From: Polluticoccus soli
Lineage (GTDB): Bacteria > Bacteroidota > Bacteroidia > Chitinophagales > Chitinophagaceae
Length of the DNA stretch: 64,000 nt
Assembly (NCBI RefSeq): GCF_029269745.1
Contig: NZ_JARJHT010000001.1
Coordinates: forward strand, 1,860,001 to 1,924,000
Reading direction: 5' to 3'
Part shown: one piece after another, positions 17,091-25,776 of the stretch
Position numbering within the stretch: the first letter of the stretch is position 1
Layout: every line of letters starts with the position of its first letter
Translations under genes and position numbers: made by a program
Notes under the pieces: model-generated
Databases searched by the model: none
What the model was told of the DNA's origin: nothing
The model's input: the letters and a program-made list of their open reading frames with translations, nothing else

Positions 17091-17120
17091 AAAAAGAAGT
17101 CCCGGGACTGCCGGGGCTTC
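17091..17120 (-). terminator. Terminator of the second beta-barrel gene
   Basis: GAAGTCCCGG (17096-17105) and CCGGGGCTTC (17111-17120) pair around GACTG. On the minus strand the stem is followed by eight T residues. Confidence 0.85.
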
Positions 17121-17157
17121 TTTTAAAAATGTGGAATTTATGTTCTTATGTGCTGTT

Positions 17158-17910
17158 CTAATTTTTGTTTTTGCCGCCAAACCACCAGCCGAAACCAACA
17201 CCAAACGTTCTGTTGTGGATGTCGATGTTGTCGAAGCGATCCTGGTGCGAGAGATTAGACAGACCCCAGTTGTAGAATGGGCGTACAAACAAGCCAAAAT
17301 CGAAATCGTAGCCTACGTTAGCCATGATGCCTATGTCTGAACCCCTCAGAAGACCATCGTCCCCGAAGTCTAAGTCATATTCATTGTCAAGATCATGGAC
17401 ACCGTTATTAGGCTGATCGATCTCAAGATGCAGATCGCCATTAACACCGAAACTGAATGTAGGGCCTGCGCCTATGAATATTCGGCCTGGACCTGCATCG
17501 AAATAATAGTTAAGCAACAGCGGGATCTCAATATAGCTCAGAACTACGCGTTCCTGTATTGTAGACCCATCCGCAATAACGTGATTATTACCAAGAATGA
17601 CATTGTCGGTGAATGGGGTTACAACCGGCCGGTTGTTCCAGAATGTGAAGAGACGTTCTCCACCTTTCCTGCTGTAGTAAATACCTGGCTGTAGCGTTAA
17701 GTGGTTGGCAAGACAGATGTCTACGGCTACACCCGCACGGATACCTGTAAAACTTTTCTCGTCCAGGTTCCAGTCATCAGCTACATCGAAGTCAGTGTTG
17801 TAGTGGAGCTTGCTGATATTAAAACCCACTTCTGGTGCAAACCTCACTTGTGCATTTGCCGAACCTGCAAACAACATTGCAGAAGCAGCAACTAGTAGTA
17901 ATTTCTTCAT
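17158..17910 (-). CDS. Outer-membrane beta-barrel protein, tandem paralogue 2
   Basis: A 250-residue protein, longest of the three. Signal peptide (GSANAQ), then RFAPEVGFNISKL, LTLQPGIYYSRKGGER, an inserted Asn/Val-rich loop near 85-105, VLSYIEIPLLLNYYFDAGPGRIFIGAGP, and the ending VGFGWWFGGKNKN. It shares most strand sequences with 18107-18802. Its extra length is in the loops, which face outside in such barrels and usually vary. Monocistronic with its own terminator. Confidence 0.85.
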   Translation of the reverse strand: MKKLLLVAASAMLFAGSANAQVRFAPEVGFNISKLHYNTDFDVADDWNLDEKSFTGIRAGVAVDICLANHLTLQPGIYYSRKGGERLFTFWNNRPVVTPFTDNVILGNNHVIADGSTIQERVVLSYIEIPLLLNYYFDAGPGRIFIGAGPTFSFGVNGDLHLEIDQPNNGVHDLDNEYDLDFGDDGLLRGSDIGIMANVGYDFDFGLFVRPFYNWGLSNLSHQDRFDNIDIHNRTFGVGFGWWFGGKNKN

Positions 17911-18106
17911 AACAGATAAAATTGATTGTTCATAAATAAATGTTGAAAAAGCGGTTCCGGGAAGGTTTAAGCATGGTTGGTAAGTGTTTCGTTATGAAAC
18001 AAGATCCAGGAATTGAATGGTATCCGTTCCATTTCGCGCTTAAAAAGACAGGATGTTCCGGGGCTGCTCTATACTATGTAAATGAACGTACTCCAGGTTC
18101 GTATTG

Positions 18107-18802
18107 TTATTTGTTATGATGATTGCCGAACCAATAGCCTAAACCAATACCCCATGTGCGGTTATGGATAGTGAAATTGTCGTTGTTAGACAGATCAGAC
18201 AGGCCCCAGTTGGCGAATGGACGAACAAACAGGCCAAAGTCGAAATCATAACCCAGGTTTGCCATAATGCCAAAGTCAGTTCCTTTGATATGGCCATCAT
18301 TACCGAAGTCGATATCAAATTCGTCTTCTGCTACAACACCATTACCAGGTGTGTGTATTTTGCGTCCATAGTCGCCATTGATACCGATGCTCAATGTAGG
18401 ACCTGCACCAACGAATATACGTCCGGGACCTGCATCGAAATAATAGTTAAGCAATAGTGGAATTTCCAGGTAGCTGAGGTCTACTTTTTCTTCAACCTCG
18501 GCGCCATTAACGATCACCACATTGTTGTTGAATGGAGTCACCACAGCGGTAGACCTGATAAAGTCACGCTCACCACCTTTGCGGCTCCAATACAGACCTG
18601 GCTGTAGCGTTAGGTGGCTGGCCAGGCATATGTCAACAGCGGCACCGACACGCCAACCTGTGTTTGAGGACTCATCGATATCGTCGATATCGTAATTAAA
18701 GCTATTGCTGGTAATTCCGACCTCAGGACCAAACCTTACCTGTGCATTTGCCGACACTGCAAATAGACATGCAGATGCAGCGAGTAGTAGTACTTTTTTC
18801 AT
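18107..18802 (-). CDS. Outer-membrane beta-barrel protein, tandem paralogue 3
   Basis: A 231-residue protein of the same family: signal peptide VSANAQ, RFGPEVGITSNSF, LTLQPGLYWSRKGGERDF, LSYLEIPLLLNYYFDAGPGRIFVGAGP, LGYDFDFGLFVRPF and final GIGLGYWFG. First of the three in transcription order. I did not find a clear terminator behind it, so some read-through towards 17158 is possible, but 190 bp separate the genes. Role unknown. Confidence 0.85.
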   Translation of the reverse strand: MKKVLLLAASACLFAVSANAQVRFGPEVGITSNSFNYDIDDIDESSNTGWRVGAAVDICLASHLTLQPGLYWSRKGGERDFIRSTAVVTPFNNNVVIVNGAEVEEKVDLSYLEIPLLLNYYFDAGPGRIFVGAGPTLSIGINGDYGRKIHTPGNGVVAEDEFDIDFGNDGHIKGTDFGIMANLGYDFDFGLFVRPFANWGLSDLSNNDNFTIHNRTWGIGLGYWFGNHHNK

Positions 18803-18947
18803 AGTGATAGATTTTCATCTGGCAAGTGTTAAAATAAAAACGTGCCAAAGGGGCGTTAAAAACTGGAATGCAGTAGGGAAGCGGCTGGCACGGTCTTTTT
18901 TCAGCTAGAGGTGTACTAAAAGGGGAAGCCCTGCAAAACGTAACGAT

Positions 18948-19232
18948 ATGAAAAAGAGCACAGCAATATTATTAGGAGTGGCCGGTGCGGCAGCTATACT
19001 GTATGCATTGTCGCGCACAAGAAAAGGACGCGAACTGACAAGCGAACTGGGTCACCAGGCCGAAGAGTGGAAAGATAGCTGGACAAAATTTGCCGGCAGC
19101 ACAGGTACGCGTCTTACACACCTGATGGAATCGTTAAGCCACGAGCTAAGCGGTCTGACTCATGAAGCACGTGAAAAAGTACTGGCTATGCTGGGCGAAA
19201 AAAGCCACAACGGTACGCACATCAAAAACTAG
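18948..19232 (+). CDS. YtxH-like small membrane-anchored protein
   Basis: A 94-residue protein: MKKS, one N-terminal membrane helix (AILLGVAGAAAILYAL), SRTRKGREL and a long amphipathic helix. This is the layout of YtxH-type envelope or stress proteins, often called gas-vesicle-like. It stands alone between divergent genes and is followed by a strong terminator. A stress-related envelope role is a family-level guess. Confidence 0.65.
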   Translation: MKKSTAILLGVAGAAAILYALSRTRKGRELTSELGHQAEEWKDSWTKFAGSTGTRLTHLMESLSHELSGLTHEAREKVLAMLGEKSHNGTHIKN

Positions 19233-19262
19233 GTAGGCGTTTATGCCGATCAATATATACGA

Positions 19263-19295
19263 GCGCCCCGCTGACAAGCGGGGCGCGTTTTTGTT
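19263..19295 (+). terminator. Terminator of the YtxH-like gene
   Basis: GCGCCCCGCT, loop GACA, AGCGGGGCGC (19263-19286), then GTTTTTGTTTT. Confidence 0.9.
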
Positions 19296-19314
19296 TTCTA
19301 CTTTCCGTCACTGA

Positions 19315-19347
19315 ATAAAAAGATCCCCGCCTTGTGGGCGGGGATCT
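19315..19347 (-). terminator. Terminator of the PfkB-family kinase gene
   Basis: AGATCCCCGCC (19321-19331) pairs with GGCGGGGATCT (19337-19347). Read on the minus strand the stem runs into TTTTTATTC. Confidence 0.88.
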
Positions 19348-19367
19348 GTACAATATTTCAACAGGAA

Positions 19368-20297
19368 TTAAGCCTGTACCATTTCTGTTTTGAAGTTGGC
19401 GAGGTCGGCGAATTGATTTACACGTTCGTCGATCTCTGCAGCATTGAGTTCTTCCAAACGGTTGGGACCAAATTTCTCTACGCAGAAAGAAGCCATTGCA
19501 GAGCCCATGATGATGGCAGTCTTCATGCCTTCGAAAGAGGTATCGCCTGTGCGTGCAATGTGACCAATGAAACCACCTGCGAATGTATCGCCGGCACCTG
19601 TTGGATCGAACACATCTTCCAGAGGCAGTGCAGGTGCGCTGAATACACGACGACCGTGGAACAGCAGGGCACCGTGTTCACCTTTCTTAATGATAAGGTA
19701 TTTTGGACCCATAGCCTGGATCTTCATCGCAGCCTTAACCAGTGAGTGCTCACCGCTCAGCTGGCGTGCTTCGCTGTCGTTCACCATCAGCAGGTCTACC
19801 ATACCCAGCACTTCTTTTAGTTTGTCCAGTGCGATATCCATCCAGAAGTTCATCGTATCCATAATGATCAGCTTTGGACGACTCTTCAGCTGGTTGATCA
19901 CGCTGATCTGTACATCAGGAGAAAGGTTGCCCAGCATCAGGTATTCAACATCAGTATAGCTTGCAGGCAGTTTCGGATCGAACTGTGCCAGTACATTCAG
20001 TTCAGTTACCAGCGTATCGCGGGTGTTCATGTCCATATGGTAGCGACCGCTCCAGAAGAAGCTCTTGCCATCTTTTACTACCTCTACACCTTCCAGGTCA
20101 ACACCGCGTGCAGCGAGTTTGTCCATTTCAGCTTGGGGAAAATCGCCGCCGACGATAGACACTTGTTTGATAGGCTGGGTGAAGTAAGAAGCCGCCAGTG
20201 CAGCATAAGTAGCTGATCCGCCTATTATGCGGTCAACCTTACCAAATGGTGTTTCAAGCGCGTCGAAGGCCATAGTGCCTACTACCATTAAAGACAT
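19368..20297 (-). CDS. PfkB-family carbohydrate/nucleoside kinase
   Basis: A 309-residue cytoplasmic sugar or nucleoside kinase. The N-terminal GGSATYAALAASYF matches the PfkB signature 1 region, and the C-terminal DPTGAGDTFAGGFIGHIA is signature 2 with the catalytic Asp of GAGD. ATP-dependent phosphorylation is expected; the substrate cannot be told (adenosine- or ribokinase-like). I place the start at 20297 (MSLMVVGTMAFD). A longer frame runs to 20417, but it passes through a repeat-derived sequence. Confidence 0.88.
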   Translation of the reverse strand: MSLMVVGTMAFDALETPFGKVDRIIGGSATYAALAASYFTQPIKQVSIVGGDFPQAEMDKLAARGVDLEGVEVVKDGKSFFWSGRYHMDMNTRDTLVTELNVLAQFDPKLPASYTDVEYLMLGNLSPDVQISVINQLKSRPKLIIMDTMNFWMDIALDKLKEVLGMVDLLMVNDSEARQLSGEHSLVKAAMKIQAMGPKYLIIKKGEHGALLFHGRRVFSAPALPLEDVFDPTGAGDTFAGGFIGHIARTGDTSFEGMKTAIIMGSAMASFCVEKFGPNRLEELNAAEIDERVNQFADLANFKTEMVQA

Positions 20298-20338
20298 ATG
20301 TATAAAATTTGAGGAGGCAAAGGTAATGCTGCTGGAGC

Positions 20339-20420
20339 GATATTGGATAGTAGATGTTGGATTAAAATTGAAATCAGATGGTAAAATATCCAATATCTGA
20401 TATCTAACATCCAACATCTA
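20339..20420. repeat. Imperfect inverted repeat of TTGGAT/TAGATGT units
   Basis: The left arm (20339-20363) contains GATATTGGATAGTAGATGTT. The right arm (20386-20420) contains TATCCAATATC and ATCCAACATCTA, its reverse complement with an extra unit. It fills the space between the divergent kinase and nucleotidyltransferase genes and ends 10 bp before the ATG at 20431. It could form a long hairpin. Confidence 0.6.
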
Positions 20421-20430
20421 ATTTCGCAGC

Positions 20431-21141
20431 ATGAAAGCAATGCTATTTGCAGCGGGTCTGGGTACGAGGCTGAAGCCCTTTACGGATCACCATCCGAAGG
20501 CACTGGCTGAGGTGAACGGGAAGACCTTGTTGGAGCATAATATCCGCTACCTGCAGCGGTTCGGGATAGAGGATGTGGTGGTGAACGTACACCACTTCGG
20601 CGACCAGATAATAGAGGTAATAGAAGAGAACAGTGGTTTCGGTAGCTGGGTGACGATATCGGACGAGCGCGACGAGGTGCTGGAGACGGGTGGCGGCTTG
20701 AAAAAGGCAGCCGAGCATTTCAGGGATGAAGAATCGTTTCTTGTGATGAATGTAGATGTACTCACCAACCTTGACCTGAATAAACTGATAGAAGAACACA
20801 ACCGCAATCTGGCTTTCGCTACACTGGCGGTGATGGATAGGGATTCGTCACGCAAGCTGTTGTTTGATCACCAGATGATATTATGCGGATGGGAGAACAA
20901 AGAAACCGGTAAGCAACGCATTGTACGCCCGACTTCATTCCGCTCTATGGCTTTTAGTGGCATACAGATCCTGACACCGCAAATACTCGACATGCCTTTT
21001 GAAGGTAAGTTCTCGATGATAGATGTATACCTGCATTTTGCCGAAGAATACCTGATAAAAGGTTTCGATCATACAGGCAATGTGTTTATTGATGTAGGCA
21101 AACCCGATAGCCTGGAGAAAGCTTCTTATCTTTTTGAATAG
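20431..21141 (+). CDS. Sugar-phosphate nucleotidyltransferase
   Basis: A 236-residue nucleotidyltransferase of the NTP_transferase family. MKAMLFAAGLGTRLKPFT with HHPKALAEVNGK is the nucleotide-binding G-x-G-T-R-L...P-K signature, and VMNVDVLTN is the metal-binding Asp region. The length fits MurU or mannose-1-phosphate guanylyltransferase-like enzymes, which lack the C-terminal hexapeptide domain. In Bacteroidota this type often serves MurNAc recycling or wall-sugar activation. The substrate is not determined by sequence alone. Confidence 0.85.
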   Translation: MKAMLFAAGLGTRLKPFTDHHPKALAEVNGKTLLEHNIRYLQRFGIEDVVVNVHHFGDQIIEVIEENSGFGSWVTISDERDEVLETGGGLKKAAEHFRDEESFLVMNVDVLTNLDLNKLIEEHNRNLAFATLAVMDRDSSRKLLFDHQMILCGWENKETGKQRIVRPTSFRSMAFSGIQILTPQILDMPFEGKFSMIDVYLHFAEEYLIKGFDHTGNVFIDVGKPDSLEKASYLFE

Positions 21142-21142
21142 A

Positions 21143-21176
21143 AAAACGGCTGCCTTTTGGCAGCCGTTTTAGTTTT
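21143..21176. terminator. Terminator between convergent genes
   Basis: AAAACGGCTGCC, loop TTTT, GGCAGCCGTTTT (21143-21170) followed by AGTTTT. The A/T flanks make it usable from both strands, for 20431-21141 and the convergent prohibitin-like gene. Confidence 0.85.
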
Positions 21177-21186
21177 GCCTATTTCG

Positions 21187-21969
21187 TTACTGAACGTTCT
21201 TAAACATTACCGGCGCATTTCCATACAACGGCGTGCGGCCATCCCATTTTTCAATGAACTGCTGTTGTATCAGCAGCGGTGTCAAGGATTGTTGTTTCAG
21301 TTCGTTGGCTCTCTTTTCAGCTTCGGCTTGAACAATCAGCTTACGGGCTTGCGCTTCGGCAACCTTTAGTTCGTTCTCTACCTGCATGGCTTGCTGTACC
21401 GCGCGGTTCTTTGCATCGATGGCCTGGGTGATGGCCTCAGGGTATTGCAGGCCACTGGTCAGCTGCTCCAGGTGAAAGCCATCGCGTGCAAATTGCTCGC
21501 GCATCGATGTTTCCACTGCATGCTCAAAACGCTGACGGTTACTGATGATCTCTTCGGTTGTGTAGTTGTTGAACTGTATGCGGTAAGCATCCTTCACATA
21601 GTTGAGCAAAGTAGTCGCCGTGATCTCGTCGATGGTTTTACGATACTTCACAAAGATGTGTGGACTTTTACCGGGTATCACGTTGTACGATATCGTAGGG
21701 TCTACTGTGAACACACTACCGTCTTTCGCGTTGACCGTAAAAGATCCATAATCCATCGTTTGTATGTATGTAGGGAACTCGTACACACTCTCTGTGATGG
21801 GGTTATAGAATACACGACCCGTCACAAGTGTCACATTGCTGACGCCTTTGCCGGTACCGTACAGGTTTACTTTAATGCCCTCGTGACCTGCGTCGATACG
21901 GGTACACGAAGCTGCCATGGCGATGGTCACTAGGATAGCGCCAACGCCAATCAAAATGATGCGTTTCAT
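21187..21969 (-). CDS. Prohibitin-like SPFH/Band 7 family membrane protein
   Basis: A 260-residue protein with an N-terminal membrane anchor that also resembles a lipobox (AMAASC), then an SPFH domain (VNLYGTGKGVSNVTLVTGR to about residue 185) and an Ala/Glu-rich coiled coil (VENELKVAEAQARKLIVQAEAEKRANEL). These form large ring assemblies at the membrane and scaffold proteases or lipid domains. It lies 1 bp after the small membrane gene at 21971, so the two are co-transcribed. Confidence 0.88.
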   Translation of the reverse strand: MKRIILIGVGAILVTIAMAASCTRIDAGHEGIKVNLYGTGKGVSNVTLVTGRVFYNPITESVYEFPTYIQTMDYGSFTVNAKDGSVFTVDPTISYNVIPGKSPHIFVKYRKTIDEITATTLLNYVKDAYRIQFNNYTTEEIISNRQRFEHAVETSMREQFARDGFHLEQLTSGLQYPEAITQAIDAKNRAVQQAMQVENELKVAEAQARKLIVQAEAEKRANELKQQSLTPLLIQQQFIEKWDGRTPLYGNAPVMFKNVQ

Positions 21970-21970
21970 T

Positions 21971-22117
21971 TTATCTGGTTTGTTTGGTAATTTTTAAGAG
22001 GTATGCGCCGGCAAAGTAGTTGGCTGCTGCTAATATACACAGCAGCACTAAGCCTGTCCATACAGAAGCATCGCTGGCGGCGGAAATAAGGGAAAAGGTT
22101 TTACTGAACAACATCAT
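21971..22117 (-). CDS. Small one-helix membrane protein upstream of the prohibitin-like gene
   Basis: A 48-residue protein with one strong membrane helix (VWTGLVLLCILAAANYFAGAYLL) and a basic tail KITKQTR. Starts at ATG 22117 or 22114; the longer frame would need TTG at 22153. The stop lies one base before the ATG of the SPFH gene, which suggests translational coupling. Possibly a partner subunit; function unknown. Confidence 0.55.
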   Translation of the reverse strand: MMLFSKTFSLISAASDASVWTGLVLLCILAAANYFAGAYLLKITKQTR

Positions 22118-22239
22118 GTCGACGGCCCCAGTAAGAGTGGTGTTAAGAACCAAAGGTATTTTTTCATTGTTTTTCCCGAAGGAAATTTATCGTGCTTATA
22201 TATCATCAAATCTGGTGCCATTTCTAATTGCAACCCATA

Positions 22240-22271
22240 GAAAAAGCCCGGACAATTGTTTGTCCGGGCTT
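22240..22271 (-). terminator. Terminator of the oligoendopeptidase gene
   Basis: AAGCCCGGACAA (22244-22255), loop TTGT, TTGTCCGGGCTT (22260-22271). On the minus strand TTTTTC follows. Confidence 0.9.
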
Positions 22272-22293
22272 GCTATATAATAATAAGGTATAA

Positions 22294-24021
22294 CTATTCT
22301 GCTTTCACACCCATCTCATCCAGGCGTTCTTTTACAAACGAGCCTAGCTCAGCAACATAAGCTGGTGAAAAGTCGAATTTGATACCAGCGGTTTGATACA
22401 GTTCCTTCAGCGTTTTGGTATAACCCAGCGAAAGTGCTTTCATATAGTTATCCAACGCCTGGTCTTTGTTTTGACGATACTGACGCCACATAGCTATGGC
22501 ACCCAGTTGTGCGATACCGTATTCTATATAATAGAATGGTACTTCGAACAGGTGCAGTTGTTTTTGCCAGAAGTGCGCGCGGTAGTCTTCAAAGCCACTC
22601 CAGTCGGTAACACCGGTAGAGAATTCGTCGAGTATGCTCAACCATTGTTGTTTGCGTTGCTCAACGGTATGATTTGGCGTAGTATAGATCCAGTGCTGGA
22701 ATTTATCGATAGTAGCAATCCATGGCAATACGCTGATGACACGTTCCAGTTCTTCCAATTGCGCGCGATGCAATTCGCCTTCGTTGCTGAAGAATACATT
22801 CCAGTGCTCCATAGAGAACAGCTCCATGCTCATGCTGGCCAGTTCTGCTATCTCCATCGGGTACTCTTTGAACGACGACAACGGCAGCGGGTGTGACAGG
22901 AACGAGTGTACTGCGTGACCGCCTTCGTGCATCATGGTGATCAAATCGCCCATAGTGCCGGCTGCGTTCATGAAGATGAAAGGCACGCCTGTTTCCGCCA
23001 GTGGGCAGTTGTAGCCGCCGGGCGCTTTGCCTTTACGGCTTTCCAGGTCAAGGCGGTTCATGTCTACCATGGTATTGATACAATCAGCGAAATAAGGGCG
23101 CAGATTGTTGAATACAGTTATCGTTTTATCTGCCAGTTCCTTACCGTTTTCGAACGGATGCAACGGCTGGGTACCTGCCGGTTCGGCATCGGTATCCCAC
23201 GGGCGCAGTGTGTCAAGGCCTAACCTTTTTCTCCTGTGCTCTACCAGCATTTTCTGCAGCGGCAGTATGTGCTCGCGCACTGCATCGTGGAAGGCAAAAC
23301 AATCATTAGGTGTATAGTCGAACCTGCCCAGCTCGCGGAATTTGTAATCGCGGTAATTCTCAAAGCCCGCATTGTCGGCTACTTTGCCGCGGCGTTCCAC
23401 AAGTTTATTGAAGAGTTCGGTGAGTTGTTCCCTGTCTTGCAGGCGGCGTTCTGAGATTTTGCGGAACACAGTTTCGCGCAACGTGCGGTCGGGGTTTTGC
23501 AGGAACTTGGCTGCTTGCTGGAGCGTGTACTCCTTATCATTCAGCATAATCGTCATCTTGCCGGATATCACACCATACTGTTGAGCTAATACACTCATCT
23601 CCGCCTGTAAGGGTATGTTTTGTTCACGGTACAGGTCAACAGCATTTTTCACGCTGCGGAGGTAAGGGTAATACACCGCCTCGTCCAGCTCCTTCAGGTA
23701 CGGCGAAGCCAACAGCTTTTTGTTCAGCTCAAAGAAGTATGGTTTCATCTTCGGCTCTATCTCAAGACAAAAATAGGTGAACGCCTGCTCGTACTCCTGG
23801 TTGGTGGTGTCGCAGGTCATTTTGATCTGGCGCCAGCTGGCGTCTTCGCTGATCACAGCTTCCAGTTCGCTGATATCAGACAGCCAGTCAGCAAGACCTT
23901 CCCTTGTGTGGATGGGACGATCTTTCAGCTCGTCAAAATATGGTTTCAATACTTCCCAGGTGGTAACGGTAAAGTCTTTTGGTAAGAATTTACGAGGTAT
24001 TGGTGCAATTGTCTCGTTCAT
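22294..24021 (-). CDS. M3 family oligoendopeptidase (PepF-like)
   Basis: A 575-residue cytoplasmic zinc peptidase of family M3. The HEGGH motif (LITMMHEGGHAVHSF) carries the two zinc His residues and catalytic Glu, with the third ligand in the following MEIAELASMSMELFS helix. It cleaves short peptides, for example those from protein turnover. Length is right for PepF-like enzymes. Monocistronic, with a perfect terminator. Confidence 0.93.
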   Translation of the reverse strand: MNETIAPIPRKFLPKDFTVTTWEVLKPYFDELKDRPIHTREGLADWLSDISELEAVISEDASWRQIKMTCDTTNQEYEQAFTYFCLEIEPKMKPYFFELNKKLLASPYLKELDEAVYYPYLRSVKNAVDLYREQNIPLQAEMSVLAQQYGVISGKMTIMLNDKEYTLQQAAKFLQNPDRTLRETVFRKISERRLQDREQLTELFNKLVERRGKVADNAGFENYRDYKFRELGRFDYTPNDCFAFHDAVREHILPLQKMLVEHRRKRLGLDTLRPWDTDAEPAGTQPLHPFENGKELADKTITVFNNLRPYFADCINTMVDMNRLDLESRKGKAPGGYNCPLAETGVPFIFMNAAGTMGDLITMMHEGGHAVHSFLSHPLPLSSFKEYPMEIAELASMSMELFSMEHWNVFFSNEGELHRAQLEELERVISVLPWIATIDKFQHWIYTTPNHTVEQRKQQWLSILDEFSTGVTDWSGFEDYRAHFWQKQLHLFEVPFYYIEYGIAQLGAIAMWRQYRQNKDQALDNYMKALSLGYTKTLKELYQTAGIKFDFSPAYVAELGSFVKERLDEMGVKAE

Positions 24022-24306
24022 ATATATGGTTGTTGCGTTTGCAAAATACAGCTGCGACTAATGTGTTGTGTATAATAATTAATAATAGGAGATTATTGAA
24101 TTGTCATTATTTATTATATAAATAAACTATGTATGTTAATTGTCTACTGCCAAAATGATGATTTTTGGCTGCCTAATATGATAAAATATATCATAAATAC
24201 TGACAGTCAACATAATTGATTTTTTATACAATATGTATATCTTTTAATATTTAAAAAAACTACAAGCCAGTCAGGAAAACCATTTTTTTCCTAGCCGGGG
24301 GATTGC

Positions 24307-24379
24307 TACATTTGTATCAAGTTGTGAATTTAATGGGTTAGTAAGTAAGAGCCGCCGGATTCTTCCAGTGGCTCTTTTT
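24307..24379 (+). promoter_or_regulatory. Promoter and terminator-like leader upstream of radA
   Basis: The AT-rich gap 24022-24404 contains a TACATTTG -7 element at 24307-24314. About 30 bp downstream an AAGAGCCGC/GTGGCTCTT hairpin (24347-24355 with 24368-24376) runs into TTTTT. This has the form of an intrinsic terminator between promoter and radA ATG (24405). It may be an attenuator or the end of a separate RNA of about 60 nt. Nothing else is seen in the gap. Confidence 0.45.
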
Positions 24380-24404
24380 CATTTCTGCTATCTTTAAAAC
24401 AATT

Positions 24405-25775
24405 ATGCCCAAAACAAAATCTGCTTACTTCTGCCAGCAATGCGGATACGAATCTCCTAAGTGGAATGGAAAATGTCCTTCGTGTGGTGCATGGAATTCA
24501 TTTGTTGAAGAACTGGTGCAGCGTGATGATAAAACGAAGATAGAAACGATATGGAACGACGGTGCGAAGGAGCAACAGAAAGCACACAAGCTTTCCGAAC
24601 TCGTTACTACACAAGAACAAAGAATAGCAACACCCGATAGTGAATTGAACCGTGTGTTGGGTGGTGGTTTGGTTGCAGGTTCTGTAGTGCTTGTGGCTGG
24701 TGAGCCAGGCATCGGTAAGTCAACATTGTTCTTGCAATGCGCGCTGCTATGGAAGAACCTGCGTGTGATGTATGTATCGGGAGAGGAGAGCGCTAACCAG
24801 ATAAAACTTAGAGCACAACGTATAGGAATACAAAACGATAACCTGTATTTACTCACGGCTACAGATACACATACGCTGTTCCAGGAAGTGAAGAAAGTGC
24901 AGCCGCAATTGCTGATTGTGGATTCGATACAAACACTCGAATCACCGTTCGTGGAATCGCCGGCAGGTAGTGTGTCGCAAGTGCGCGAAAGCGCGGCTGA
25001 GTTGCAGCGATTTGCCAAGGCAACTAACATACCTGTTTGTATAATAGGTCATATCACCAAAGAGGGATCGATAGCTGGACCCAAAGTGTTGGAGCATATG
25101 GTAGACTGCGTGTTGCAATTTGAAGGCGACCGTCATTATGCCTACCGCATACTGCGTACCACCAAAAACAGGTTCGGCTCTACTTCGGAGTTGGGCATTT
25201 ATGAAATGGTGACACGTGGTATGAGGCCTGTGACCAATCCATCCGAAATATTATTGTCGCAGCATGAAGAACCGTTGAGCGGTGTAGCGATAGCTGCCGC
25301 TATGGAAGGTCTTCGTCCGCTAATGATAGAAGTGCAAGCCCTGGTAACACAGGCAGTGTATGGCACGCCGCAGCGCACAGTGAGCGGTATAGACCTGCGC
25401 AGGTTACAGTTATTGCTGGCGGTTCTCGAAAAACGTGGCGGTTTCCACTTTGGTACGCGCGATGTGTTTGTGAACATAGCCGGTGGGCTGAAAATTGAAG
25501 ATCCCGCAATAGAACTGGCAGTAGTATGTTCGTTGCTATCGTCTTACGAAGACAAAGCTTTACCATCTAACATTTGCTTTGTGGGCGAAATAGGTCTATC
25601 AGGCGAGATAAGGGCAGTGAACCGTATTGATCAGCGGATAGCTGAGGCCGATAAGCTGGGGCTGGACGCCATTTTCATACCCAAAGTCAATGCCAAAGGC
25701 CTGGATAAGAAAAATTACAAGATCGAAATAAAAACTGCCAATAAGGTGGAGGATATTTACCGCCTGTTGTTTTAA
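24405..25775 (+). CDS. radA: DNA repair protein RadA
   Basis: RadA (Sms), a RecA-like ATPase and branch-migration helicase that helps process recombination intermediates. The 456-residue protein has the zinc finger C10-x2-C13...C24-x2-C27, Walker A GEPGIGKST at 99-107, the RadA-specific KNRFG motif, and a C-terminal Lon-protease-like domain (GGLKIEDPAIELAVVCSL; catalytic Ser replaced as usual in RadA). It is followed after one base by comF, so the two DNA-metabolism genes are coupled. Confidence 0.97.
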   Translation: MPKTKSAYFCQQCGYESPKWNGKCPSCGAWNSFVEELVQRDDKTKIETIWNDGAKEQQKAHKLSELVTTQEQRIATPDSELNRVLGGGLVAGSVVLVAGEPGIGKSTLFLQCALLWKNLRVMYVSGEESANQIKLRAQRIGIQNDNLYLLTATDTHTLFQEVKKVQPQLLIVDSIQTLESPFVESPAGSVSQVRESAAELQRFAKATNIPVCIIGHITKEGSIAGPKVLEHMVDCVLQFEGDRHYAYRILRTTKNRFGSTSELGIYEMVTRGMRPVTNPSEILLSQHEEPLSGVAIAAAMEGLRPLMIEVQALVTQAVYGTPQRTVSGIDLRRLQLLLAVLEKRGGFHFGTRDVFVNIAGGLKIEDPAIELAVVCSLLSSYEDKALPSNICFVGEIGLSGEIRAVNRIDQRIAEADKLGLDAIFIPKVNAKGLDKKNYKIEIKTANKVEDIYRLLF

Positions 25776-25776
25776 A

